44,209 nucleotides of DNA from Muribaculaceae bacterium (GTDB lineage: Bacteria; Bacteroidota; Bacteroidia; Bacteroidales; Muribaculaceae): contig JAFLTJ010000011.1 in NCBI GenBank assembly GCA_022510465.1, positions 1 to 44,209 on the forward strand, given 5' to 3'. This document shows, piece after piece, positions 1-7,816 of this stretch. The first letter of the stretch is position 1. Each line of letters opens with the position of its first letter. Below the pieces are notes generated by a model that was not told the origin of the DNA, did no database searches, and worked only from the letters and a program-made list of their open reading frames with translations. The translations under genes and the position numbers were made by a program.

Positions 1-1066
1 TATCACATTCCAGGCCGTTTCGATCTCGGTAATGATATACAGTGCCGTAGAGAGGCTGAGCGTATACGCGCAAATCTCTTACGCATAGGTTCTCAAACAG
101 ATAGCCAAACGATTTCAAATCGTTGATTAAATCATCCGGGCCTAATCCCAAAGCGGCGCATCCTATAGACGGGTCAACAAAATATCCTGTTTCGGCCGCT
201 CTTACAGCAGTTTTGCTTCGCAGATTGGGATTCCATGCGGTCATGTATTCAAGGACAAACATCTTCTTCAGAGCGTTTATATAGGAATATAGTGTTTTAT
301 CACTCATATCAGATGAATCGTTAATTTTCAGGTCTTTCAATAATGTTGTGATTGTTGATTGTGTTCCTATATGTCTGGCAAGCGCTCGGATAGTTCTTCG
401 CGTTCGTATCTCGTCACGGGCGACATTGTCAACTCTTGAAATATCGGAACGAACAATGGCCTCATAATAGTTTGAAACTTGGCGCAGAGCTGATTTCTCT
501 TTGCCTTTAGCAACAGCTTTAGGCCAGCCGCCTCTGCATGTGAGAAATGCGATTCCATCCAAATCAGAGTCGGAAGAATATCCGTCAATTTTGTAATTTT
601 CGGAGAATAATTGCTTCAAACTTACGTCACCAGAAGATTCTCCGGACTCCCATAACGACATGGGTCGCATCCGTAGCCATGCAAAGCGCCCGGCTCCACT
701 GTGGGTTATCTCATTTAGTTTATCCTTTGGAGGAACAGCCGAGCCGGTAAGTATAAATTGGCCGTCTTTGCCTCGCCGGTCTACTTCATATCTGACCGCA
801 TCCCAAATTTTCGGAGCCAGTTGCCATTCGTCGATAAGTCTTGGATTTGCTCCTTTTAAAATTGCAGAAATGTCAGTATCAGCCAACTGAAGATATTGTG
901 AACGTTTAACGGGATCGTCAATATATATGACACTCTCCGCTACGTTTAGCCCAGTAGTTGTTTTCCCACAAGCCTTTGAGCCCTCAATCAGAACTGCGCC
1001 CATGGCATCAAGTTCTTCGCGTAATATGCTGTCTATAATTCGCGGTTTATAACCATTTATTTCCAT
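1..1066 (-). CDS. AAA ATPase with DUF4143-type C-terminus, C-terminally truncated by window edge
   Basis: The reading frame opens at the ATG at 1066 and stays open to base 1 (355 codons, no stop), so the C-terminus is outside the window. The N-terminal half is a P-loop ATPase. Walker A is GSKACGKT at about residues 29-36, a Walker B-like segment PRLIDEWQ lies near residue 75, and LTGSAVPP is a sensor-like strand near residue 100. The second half matches the DUF4143 region that follows this ATPase in a large family common in Bacteroidales, usually about 380-450 residues. Cellular role is unknown for most members; some resemble defence or toxin-antitoxin-linked ATPases. The gene stands alone, divergent from mdh, with its own promoter and a repeat array upstream. 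It holds two of only three GATC sites in the window, which suggests recent acquisition (inference). Confidence 0.85.
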   Translation of the reverse strand, partial: MEINGYKPRIIDSILREELDAMGAVLIEGSKACGKTTTGLNVAESVIYIDDPVKRSQYLQLADTDISAILKGANPRLIDEWQLAPKIWDAVRYEVDRRGKDGQFILTGSAVPPKDKLNEITHSGAGRFAWLRMRPMSLWESGESSGDVSLKQLFSENYKIDGYSSDSDLDGIAFLTCRGGWPKAVAKGKEKSALRQVSNYYEAIVRSDISRVDNVARDEIRTRRTIRALARHIGTQSTITTLLKDLKINDSSDMSDKTLYSYINALKKMFVLEYMTAWNPNLRSKTAVRAAETGYFVDPSIGCAALGLGPDDLINDLKSFGYLFENLCVRDLRVYAQPLYGTVYHYRDRNGLECD

Positions 1067-1095
1067 TAAAAAATGCGTTTGTTTTGTTGTCGGTG

Positions 1096-1127
1096 CAAAT
1101 TTAGTGTAAATATTTGATAATCACAAA
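1096..1127 (-). promoter_or_regulatory. Promoter of the AAA ATPase gene
   Basis: Read on the minus strand, TAAATTTG (1103-1096) matches the Bacteroidota -7 consensus TAnnTTTG exactly. TTTG (1127-1124) sits 20 bases upstream as the -33 element. The predicted transcript starts about 25 bases before the ATG at 1066. The tandem repeats begin just upstream of the -33 element. Confidence 0.7.
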
Positions 1128-1146
1128 TAAAATTGTTTCCATTTTC

Positions 1147-1255
1147 GTAATTGGCAGGATTTTGTTTCCGTAATTGGCAGGATTTTGTTTCCGTAATTGG
1201 CAATATTTCGTTTCCGTAATTGGCAGAATTTTGTTTCCGTGATTGGCAGGAATTT
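1147..1255. repeat. 23-bp direct tandem repeat array upstream of the ATPase promoter
   Basis: Four complete head-to-tail 23-bp units (1147-1169, 1170-1192, 1193-1215, 1216-1238) and a partial fifth (1239-1255). The first two are identical and begin gtaattggcaggattttg; later units carry one to three substitutions. A degenerate end of another unit (attgtttcc) touches the -33 side at about 1132-1140. There are no spacers, so this is not a CRISPR array. It occupies the upstream half of the 406-base gap between the ATPase and mdh. The rest of that gap holds the two divergent promoters and AT-rich sequence. Confidence 0.95.
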
Positions 1256-1389
1256 GGGAAATAATGAAGATGGGAAATGCGGAATCGGCAGCAAATTGTT
1301 GAATGCTGAACACACGCCTGTTTCATTGTCGACCATCTTAAGGAATACCTATTTAAAAGTTAATTGTGGAAAAATTTCTTTAATTTAGG

Positions 1390-1419
1390 TTTGTTTTTAT
1401 GAAAATTTGATTAATTTTG
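1390..1419 (+). promoter_or_regulatory. Promoter of mdh
   Basis: TTTG at 1390-1393 and TAATTTTG at 1412-1419 are separated by 18 bases, a good match to the Bacteroidota -33/-7 pattern. The start is predicted near 1426, giving a leader of about 45 bases before mdh. Confidence 0.65.
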
Positions 1420-1472
1420 CCAATATCAAACAGCGTTCAAAATATCATTTACAATACTAAGCAATAGAAATT

Positions 1473-2408
1473 ATGTCTAAGGTAACAGTTGTAGGCGCCG
1501 GAAATGTAGGCGCAACTTGTGCTAATGTGTTGGTAACCAATCAGGTTGCCGGCGAGGTTGTTTTGATTGACATCAAGGAGGGTCTTGCCGAGGGTAAGGC
1601 TATGGATATCATGCAGACAGCCAATATTCTTGGTACTAATACTCGCTTGACCGGTGTGACCAATGATTACTCAAAGACAGCCGGCAGTGATGTTGTTGTG
1701 ATTACATCAGGTATCCCCCGCAAGCCGGGTATGACTCGCGAGGAGCTTATCGGTGTTAATGCCGGTATCGTTAAGTCGGTGACAGACAGCATTCTCAAGT
1801 ACTCTCCCGACGCTACTATCATCTGTGTTTCCAATCCAATGGATACGATGACCTATCTTATCCACAAGACAAGCGGCCTGCCTAAAAACCGTATTATCGG
1901 TATGGGCGGAGCTCTCGACAGCGCCCGTTTCAAATATTTCCTCAGCAATGCCCTGAACGCAAATGTAACCGAGGTTGAGGGTATTGTAATAGGCGGACAC
2001 GGCGACACTACAATGATTCCGTTGAAACGCTATGCAGCCTACCGCGGACTTCCCGTGTCGGAGCTTCTTGACGCAGAAACATTGGATAAGGTTGCTGCTG
2101 ATACCATGGTTGGAGGCGCTACGCTGACCAAGCTTCTCGGTACTTCGGCCTGGTATGCTCCCGGTGCAGGGGCTGCGCAGGTTGTCGGTGCAATTCTGCA
2201 TGACCAAAAGAAACTTATACCTTGCTCGGCGTTGCTCGAAGGCGAATATGGCGAGAAGGACCTTTGCATAGGTGTTCCATGTCTGTTGGGTCGCGGCGGT
2301 ATCGAAAAGATTGTAGAATTTGACCTCAACGATGAGGAGAAAGCCCTGTTTGCCAAGAGCGCAGCAGCTGTTCATGCTACAAACGAGGCTCTTAAAGATG
2401 TTCTTTAA
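1473..2408 (+). CDS. mdh: Malate dehydrogenase (NAD-dependent)
   Basis: Interconverts malate and oxaloacetate with NAD in the cytoplasm. In anaerobic Bacteroidales it works in the reductive branch toward fumarate and succinate. The 311-residue length is normal for the LDH-like MDH group. The Rossmann glycine motif GAGNVG is at residues 8-13 and the acidic residue binding NAD ribose is D33. The substrate loop is IPRKPGMTRE with R83 and R89; arginine in the specificity loop points to malate rather than lactate. The catalytic histidine is H176 in GGHGDTT. It has its own promoter and is followed 3 bases later by a thioredoxin-like lipoprotein gene, so the two are probably cotranscribed. The antisense strand has long open frames that are shadows of this gene. 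Confidence 0.97.
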   Translation: MSKVTVVGAGNVGATCANVLVTNQVAGEVVLIDIKEGLAEGKAMDIMQTANILGTNTRLTGVTNDYSKTAGSDVVVITSGIPRKPGMTREELIGVNAGIVKSVTDSILKYSPDATIICVSNPMDTMTYLIHKTSGLPKNRIIGMGGALDSARFKYFLSNALNANVTEVEGIVIGGHGDTTMIPLKRYAAYRGLPVSELLDAETLDKVAADTMVGGATLTKLLGTSAWYAPGAGAAQVVGAILHDQKKLIPCSALLEGEYGEKDLCIGVPCLLGRGGIEKIVEFDLNDEEKALFAKSAAAVHATNEALKDVL

Positions 2409-2411
2409 GTC

Positions 2412-2885
2412 ATGAAACTCAAATACATAGCCATGGTAGCCCTTGCGGCTGCCATGGTTGGCTGTGGAAGAGATTCCAAGACGGAAAGTTCGGAAACGAA
2501 GACAGATGAAGTTGTAGAGCAGTCGACCGATGATTTGGTCGTTGTGGCCGATAAGGCCAAGGTTGACGAGTATATCTCTATATCGGATAACGGCGAAATT
2601 AAGGCCAAGGGAGACAAGCCGGTTGTGATAGATTTCAACGCGACGTGGTGTGGCCCCTGCCGTGCTTTCAGCCCGGTATTCCACGAGGTAGCCGGACAAA
2701 TGGCTTCGAAAGCCGTCTTTCTCTCGGTTGATACCGACAAGTGCCCCGAAACCGCAGAGGCATTTGGCGTTACATCAATTCCGAATATCTCGATTGTTCA
2801 CCCCGACGGCACAGTTGACACTCATGTCGGCTTCATGGAGCTTGAAGAGTTCACCGAAATCATGAATAAATCTCTGAACAAGTAA
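2412..2885 (+). CDS. Thioredoxin-family lipoprotein
   Basis: A 157-residue protein with an N-terminal lipoprotein signal (hydrophobic segment ending AMVGC, lipidated Cys at residue 18). A charged linker rich in K, E and T runs to about residue 45. The thioredoxin domain has the active site WCGPC at residues 79-83 and the cis-proline region TSIPNIS near residue 119. It probably acts as a membrane-anchored thiol-disulfide oxidoreductase in the periplasm; the direction (reductase or oxidase) cannot be read from sequence. It starts 3 bases after the mdh stop codon, and the pair ends at a strong terminator. No partner DsbD-like gene is nearby. Confidence 0.9.
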   Translation: MKLKYIAMVALAAAMVGCGRDSKTESSETKTDEVVEQSTDDLVVVADKAKVDEYISISDNGEIKAKGDKPVVIDFNATWCGPCRAFSPVFHEVAGQMASKAVFLSVDTDKCPETAEAFGVTSIPNISIVHPDGTVDTHVGFMELEEFTEIMNKSLNK

Positions 2886-2907
2886 CCCGAGGGGAGTGTA
2901 ATACATA

Positions 2908-2951
2908 AAAAGCGAGCGTGGGTCACGGTTATGTGCTCAACGCTCGCTTTT
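2908..2951. terminator. Bidirectional rho-independent terminator
   Basis: A perfect 12-bp inverted repeat, AAAAGCGAGCGT (2908-2919) and ACGCTCGCTTTT (2940-2951), with a 20-base loop. The A-run on one side and T-run on the other let it work in both directions. It lies between the convergent mdh-thioredoxin unit and the polyprenyl synthase gene. Confidence 0.85.
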
Positions 2952-2969
2952 GTGATTGTAACGGTATTG

Positions 2970-3950
2970 TCAGAAATCGCGGCTGATAATGTAATCAATC
3001 AAATCAACAAAAAGCGGCACTATATTGGCGGAATCGTCAACGGTAGACAGCGCCATCACGGCCTCGTCACGCAGTCGTTTCATTGTTGCGACGGCATATT
3101 CTATTCCTCCATTTTCTTTTGCGAACTCTATCAGCGTATCAATCTCCTTTCCGTCAAGCGTTTCGCTTTGAGCCAGCGAGTTCATCTGTGCATGCTGAGG
3201 ATTGCCGGTAAGCGATAGCGCATATATCAGCGGGAGGGTCATTTTGCCTTCTCGCAGGTCGTTTCCGGTTGGTTTTCCGATATTGTCATCGGAGAAATAA
3301 TCAAAAATATCATCCCTTATCTGGAAACACAAGCCCAGCAGCCTGGCGTACTCTCTCATTGCATCCAGGCACTTTGTATCGGCGTTAACGGCAAAGGCTC
3401 CAACTTCAACGCATGAAACAAACAGGGCGGCGGTTTTGCGGGATATTATCTCAAAATAGGCTTCCTCGTCAATACAGTGGTTGCGGGCATTGTATATCTG
3501 GTCAATCTCTCCTATTGATAACTCCTTTCCCAGGCGGGCAATAGAATTGATAATCCGCAGGTCTTGGGTGTTTGTCGCCATATCAAGGGCGGTAGACACA
3601 AAGAAATCGCCAACAAGCACGGCTAAATGGTTATCCCATACGCTATTGATTGTTGGACGGGAATGCCGGGTCTTTGATTCGTCAACAACGTCATCGTGGA
3701 TGAGTGATGCGTTGTGTAACATTTCGACCGCCGCAGCCGCCTCAAGGACATGCCGGTTCACTTCGCCAAGCATTTTCGCAGTCAATATGACAAGGATTGG
3801 GCGAATCTGTTTCCCTTTTGTCTTCAGGAATCCATCAACAATCGTGTTCATCATCGGATTGCTCGACTGTAAAGCGCTGCTGATTAGAGCGTTCAGTTGG
3901 TCGAGCTCGGGTTGAACGGTTTGCCGTATGGTTGCCAAAGTGGAAGTCAT
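2970..3950 (-). CDS. Polyprenyl (long-chain) diphosphate synthase
   Basis: A trans-isoprenyl diphosphate synthase of 326 residues. It elongates farnesyl diphosphate with isopentenyl diphosphate to make the side chain of menaquinone. The first Asp-rich motif is DDVVDES starting at residue 86, and the second is DDIFD at 213-217 followed by YFSDD. The GKQIRP motif is at about 46-51. Chain length (octa- or longer) cannot be fixed from motifs alone; the small residues before the first motif fit a long product. The gene is monocistronic, divergent from polA and convergent with the thioredoxin gene, with which it shares a terminator. Confidence 0.92.
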   Translation of the reverse strand: MTSTLATIRQTVQPELDQLNALISSALQSSNPMMNTIVDGFLKTKGKQIRPILVILTAKMLGEVNRHVLEAAAAVEMLHNASLIHDDVVDESKTRHSRPTINSVWDNHLAVLVGDFFVSTALDMATNTQDLRIINSIARLGKELSIGEIDQIYNARNHCIDEEAYFEIISRKTAALFVSCVEVGAFAVNADTKCLDAMREYARLLGLCFQIRDDIFDYFSDDNIGKPTGNDLREGKMTLPLIYALSLTGNPQHAQMNSLAQSETLDGKEIDTLIEFAKENGGIEYAVATMKRLRDEAVMALSTVDDSANIVPLFVDLIDYIISRDF

Positions 3951-3979
3951 TTCGATAATTGATTGTCGATTATGGTGTG

Positions 3980-3987
3980 CAAAATTA
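3980..3987 (-). promoter_or_regulatory. Predicted -7 box of the polyprenyl synthase gene
   Basis: On the minus strand TAATTTTG matches TAnnTTTG about 30 bases upstream of the ATG at 3950. No convincing -33 TTTG is visible at the normal distance. Confidence 0.5.
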
Positions 3988-4073
3988 CAAAAAGTTACCC
4001 ATTATCGGAGTGTACAGTCTTAAAAATATTCTTTTTTATTGTGTGTTGACATGATTACAACATGTTAAATTAG

Positions 4074-4081
4074 TATCTTTG
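4074..4081 (+). promoter_or_regulatory. Predicted -7 box of polA
   Basis: TATCTTTG matches the consensus. The nearest TTG upstream (4046-4048) is 25 bases away, longer than usual. A start near 4088 would leave only about 9 bases before the ATG at 4097, which favours the ATG at 4112 as the polA start. Confidence 0.5.
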
Positions 4082-4111
4082 TGGTAAATTATGTAATTGG
4101 ATGTGCCTAAG

Positions 4112-6856
4112 ATGGAAAATAAACGACTCTTTTTGCTGGATGCATACGCGCTGATTTATAGAGCGTATTATGCGTTGATTCGTGCTCCTCGCGTGACGAC
4201 ACGCGGGTTTAACACGTCGGCCGTTTTCGGTTTCTGTAACACGTTGGATGAGATTCTGACAAAGGAAAATCCATCACATTTAGCGGTGTGTTTTGACCCT
4301 AAGGGGGGGCACACTTTTCGCCACGATGCGTATCCTGAATATAAGGCGCAGCGAGACAAGCAGCCCGAAGATATAACGTTGTCAATACCCTATATCAAGG
4401 AGATTCTGTCGGCCTATAATATTCCGGTTATTGAGCGTGAGGGCTTTGAGGCGGATGATGTAATCGGCACATTGTCGCGGCGCGCTGCCGAGGAGGGCTT
4501 TGAGACCTATATGATGACCCCCGATAAGGATTACGGTCAGCTGGTCAGCGACAAAGTGTTTATGTATCGGCCGGCACTGCGCGGTGAAGGATTTGAAATC
4601 AGAGGCCCGAAGCAAATTTGCGAGCGGTATGGAATAGATAATCCCGGTCAGGTTATTGATTTGTTGGCTTTGGAGGGGGATGCGAGTGACAATGTTCCGG
4701 GGTGTCCGGGTGTAGGCGAAAAGACGGCGCAGAAGCTGATTGCCGAATGGGGCTCGGTGGAAAATATGCTTGAAAATGCCCACAAGATAAAGGGCGCTTT
4801 GGGTCGCAAGATTGCCGATAATGCCGAGCAGATAAAGTTCTCGAAATTTTTGGTTACGATAAAGACCGACGTGCCGCTTGATGACATAACGATAGACTCG
4901 TTGCAGCGGCGCCCGGCGGATGTATACCGATTGTTGAAGGTGTTCAACGAATTGGAATTCAAGACTTTCATAAAAAGATTGAATTCCCGCCAACAAGGGG
5001 TTGAACCGGCGATAGAACCGGCGGTTGAGCGGACTGCAGTCGATGGCATGGGGTCGCTCTTTGATATGGCCGATGATTCGCGCCCGGCGGTTGACGATTC
5101 GCGCTACACGGTGGCGACAACCGACGAGGAGGTAACGGCGGCGGTGGCCGACGCGATTAAAGCGCGGGAAATAGGGCTGGCCGTGTATGCCGTCGGGGAG
5201 GAGGCCATGACAGCGACATTGAGCGGGGTTGCGATTGCATTGCCCGGAGAGAGAGCCGTTTATGTGTCCAATGTTACCGGCAGAGCCGAAATCCTGAAAC
5301 CGATATTGGAAGATGGAGCCGTGACGGTTGCGTGTCACGACGTTAAACGAAGTATCCTGTTGTTGCGTCAGGCCGGAATAGACTGGAGTGCAGGGTGGTT
5401 TGATACCGCGATAGCTCACTATCTGATTGACCCCGAGATGAAACATGACCTGGAACAGGTTGTAATGTCGCGGTTGAATATGTCTCTTGCTCACGGGGTT
5501 ACCGATTCGCGCAAACCCTATCCCGACTCGCCGTTGGATGGGGATGAAGCCAGGCTAAGGTATTGTGAAGAGGCCTCGGTTGTTCTGAAATTAATGCCGA
5601 AGCTTCGCGCGGAGATAGAGCAGGAGGGAATGACGTCACTTCTTGAGAATGTGGAATTTCCGCTGATAAAGGTGCTGGCCGATATGGAATGGACCGGTGT
5701 CAGAGTTGACCGGAATGAATTGGCCGAACTTCATGCCCGCCTGACGGCAAGAGTTGTGGAAATAGAGCAGGAGGTATATGGGCTGGCCGGTTGTACATTC
5801 AATATCGGCTCGCCGATGCAGGTCGGTGAAATTCTGTTTGAGCGGTTGAAGATTGATTCAAAGGCAAAAAAGACCTCCAAGGGTGCATATTCAACAACAG
5901 AGCAGATTTTGGAAAAATATCGCGCGACTCATCCGATTGTTGATTTAATACTGAAAATCCGCAGGTTGCGCAAGTTGCTGGCAACATATATTGATGCACT
6001 GCCTCGATTGGTGAATAAATCAACCGGAAAGATACATACCAATTATAATCAGACGGTTACGGCCACCGGGCGAATCTCGTCAACGAACCCCAATTTGCAG
6101 AATATACCTATCAGAACCGACGATGGCCGTGACATTCGCCGGGCATTTATTCCCGAAGACGGAGACGTGTTGATGAGTGCCGATTATTCGCAGATTGAAT
6201 TAAGACTGATAGCCGACATTAGTGGCGATAAAGATATGATAGAGGCCTTTTTGAGTGGTGCCGATATTCACACTGCCACCGCGGCCAAGATATATCATGA
6301 GGAGCTTGAATCCGTTACGACTGACCAGCGTCGGCGAGCAAAGACGGCCAACTTCGGGATTATATACGGTATATCGGCATTTGGTCTGTCGGAACGGTTG
6401 TCTATCTCGAGAGGCGAGGCTAAAGAGTTGATAGATGGGTATTTTGCAACCTATCCAGGCATAAAGAATTATCTTGAAAGGTGTGTTTATAAGGCACGGG
6501 AAGATGGGTATGTATCAACAATCATGGGGAGAAAGCGCCGTTTGCCGGAGATAAATTCGCGAAATGCGGTTGTTCGCGGCTATGCGGAACGAAATGCCGT
6601 TAATGCTCCAATTCAAGGCTCGGCAGCCGATGTTATAAAGGTGGCGATGGTTAATATTGCGCGTCATATCGAGGAACGCGGACTTCGCTCACGGATGATA
6701 ATGCAGGTGCATGACGAATTGATATTCAACGTGAAAAAGTCGGAAATAGAGGTTCTTAAACAGATTGTACTTGATGATATGTCAGGCGCTTACCATGGCT
6801 CAGTTCCGCTTGAAGTGTCATACGGCATAGCGGCCAACTGGCTCGATGCGCATTAG
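4112..6856 (+). CDS. polA: DNA polymerase I
   Basis: Repair and Okazaki-fragment polymerase, 914 residues from the ATG at 4112 (an in-frame ATG at 4097 adds five residues but lies too close to the predicted promoter). The N-terminal 5'-3' exonuclease domain (about 1-290) has FLLDAYALIYRAYYA, EADDVIGT and a GDASDNVPG helix-hairpin motif. The middle domain (about 320-500) is the 3'-5' exonuclease fold, but its acidic DEDD residues look lost: VYAVGEEAM replaces the FDTET-like motif, and YCEEAS replaces the usual YACEDA. The polymerase domain is intact. Motif A, DYSQIELR, is near residue 690. Motif B, RRRAKTANFGIIYG, is near 740. Motif C, VHDELIF, is near 866. It is followed by cdsA with a separate promoter. 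Confidence 0.97.
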   Translation: MENKRLFLLDAYALIYRAYYALIRAPRVTTRGFNTSAVFGFCNTLDEILTKENPSHLAVCFDPKGGHTFRHDAYPEYKAQRDKQPEDITLSIPYIKEILSAYNIPVIEREGFEADDVIGTLSRRAAEEGFETYMMTPDKDYGQLVSDKVFMYRPALRGEGFEIRGPKQICERYGIDNPGQVIDLLALEGDASDNVPGCPGVGEKTAQKLIAEWGSVENMLENAHKIKGALGRKIADNAEQIKFSKFLVTIKTDVPLDDITIDSLQRRPADVYRLLKVFNELEFKTFIKRLNSRQQGVEPAIEPAVERTAVDGMGSLFDMADDSRPAVDDSRYTVATTDEEVTAAVADAIKAREIGLAVYAVGEEAMTATLSGVAIALPGERAVYVSNVTGRAEILKPILEDGAVTVACHDVKRSILLLRQAGIDWSAGWFDTAIAHYLIDPEMKHDLEQVVMSRLNMSLAHGVTDSRKPYPDSPLDGDEARLRYCEEASVVLKLMPKLRAEIEQEGMTSLLENVEFPLIKVLADMEWTGVRVDRNELAELHARLTARVVEIEQEVYGLAGCTFNIGSPMQVGEILFERLKIDSKAKKTSKGAYSTTEQILEKYRATHPIVDLILKIRRLRKLLATYIDALPRLVNKSTGKIHTNYNQTVTATGRISSTNPNLQNIPIRTDDGRDIRRAFIPEDGDVLMSADYSQIELRLIADISGDKDMIEAFLSGADIHTATAAKIYHEELESVTTDQRRRAKTANFGIIYGISAFGLSERLSISRGEAKELIDGYFATYPGIKNYLERCVYKAREDGYVSTIMGRKRRLPEINSRNAVVRGYAERNAVNAPIQGSAADVIKVAMVNIARHIEERGLRSRMIMQVHDELIFNVKKSEIEVLKQIVLDDMSGAYHGSVPLEVSYGIAANWLDAH

Positions 6857-6905
6857 TTTTCGGTTAATTGGCCCGGATGTAGGGCCGCGATTCTAATTTT
6901 TTTGC

Positions 6906-6913
6906 TAATTTTG
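6906..6913 (+). promoter_or_regulatory. Predicted -7 box of cdsA
   Basis: TAATTTTG sits just before the cdsA coding region. It overlaps the upstream TTG candidate at 6902, so translation must start downstream, at the GTG at 6932. The -33 element is not clear. Confidence 0.5.
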
Positions 6914-6931
6914 CACAAAAATTTTAGAATT

Positions 6932-7795
6932 GTGAATAATCTACTACGCCGTTCATTTGCCGGCATTCTTTACGTTGCATTTATAGTGCTGTTGGTTTGC
7001 TACTCGCGGCTATCTTTCGAGCTGTTGCAAGCGATACTGATAGTGCTGGGGATTGTTGAGTTCAGTCACATCAGCGAATGTCGCAACCGCAGGGTGTTGA
7101 TAACCGTTACCGATGTAATAGGTGGCTTGTTGTTGCTTTGCGCGGTTAATATATTCGGAATCACGACGTTGCCCGGTTATTACGGTCCGGCGCTTTATGG
7201 CGTTTATATCATAGCGCGAATGTTACTGGAATTGTATGGCGCCGATGAACATCCGCTACCGTCGCTGGGGCACACGTTCTTAGGTCAGATATACATTGCG
7301 TTGCCTATTGCTTTAATGTCGATGTTGCGCAGCTATGGAGGTCCGGAGCTGGTATTGGCAATGTTTATTATGCTGTGGCTTAACGATACGGGAGCTTATT
7401 GTGTGGGCGTGACGATGGGTCGTCACCGCTTGTTTGAGCGGGTATCGCCCAAGAAGAGCTGGGAAGGATTCTGGGGTGGAGTTTTGCTTGCCGTGGCGTC
7501 GGCTTTTGTGTTTAAATACTGTTTTGGCAGCTATTATCCGATGTCGACAGGCTGGTATGTGGGAATGGGTTTAATCGTTGGCGTTTTTGGCACGTGGGGC
7601 GATTTGGTAGAATCCATGATGAAGCGTTCAATCCATGTTAAGGACTCGGGAAAGATACTGCCGGGGCATGGCGGTATTCTTGACCGTATAGACTCGTTGC
7701 TGCTGGTGGTGCCTACGATGGCTTTTTATATACTGCTTACACGGATAGTTTCGGGAGGATTGTTAGGTAAAATTATTGAGCTTTTAAATGCATAG
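6932..7795 (+). CDS. cdsA: Phosphatidate cytidylyltransferase (CDP-diglyceride synthase)
   Basis: Makes CDP-diacylglycerol from phosphatidic acid and CTP at the inner membrane, the branch point for bacterial phospholipids. The protein is 287 residues from a GTG start at 6932, chosen because the predicted promoter overlaps the upstream TTG. About seven or eight hydrophobic segments are visible. The C-terminal family signature is complete: SMMKRSIHVKDSGKILPG, then HGGILDRIDS, near residues 227-255. It lies between polA and a SulP transporter gene on the same strand. In many Bacteroidales cdsA follows ftsH; that neighbour is absent here. Confidence 0.93.
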   Translation: MNNLLRRSFAGILYVAFIVLLVCYSRLSFELLQAILIVLGIVEFSHISECRNRRVLITVTDVIGGLLLLCAVNIFGITTLPGYYGPALYGVYIIARMLLELYGADEHPLPSLGHTFLGQIYIALPIALMSMLRSYGGPELVLAMFIMLWLNDTGAYCVGVTMGRHRLFERVSPKKSWEGFWGGVLLAVASAFVFKYCFGSYYPMSTGWYVGMGLIVGVFGTWGDLVESMMKRSIHVKDSGKILPGHGGILDRIDSLLLVVPTMAFYILLTRIVSGGLLGKIIELLNA

Positions 7796-7816
7796 CGTAT
7801 AAATGTTTGATTTATA

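Noticed and set aside
1147-1255. CRISPR-like array
   Set aside because: Units are directly adjacent with no spacers, and no cas genes are nearby.
1066-1388. Several overlapping short open frames across the tandem repeats on both strands
   Set aside because: The 23-bp unit is not a multiple of three, so repeats stay open in all frames and give look-alike peptides rich in N, P, Q and T. No promoter, start context or domain supports them.
1707-2699. 330-codon minus-strand frame opposite mdh and the thioredoxin gene
   Set aside because: It runs antisense across two well-supported genes, has no recognisable domain, and has biased composition typical of a shadow frame.
4097-4111. ATG at 4097 as the polA start
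   Set aside because: Only about 9 bases from the predicted transcription start, and homologues begin at the equivalent of the ATG at 4112.
4382-5494. 370-codon minus-strand frame opposite polA
   Set aside because: It lies entirely inside polA, and its H/R/Y-rich translation matches no family I recognise.
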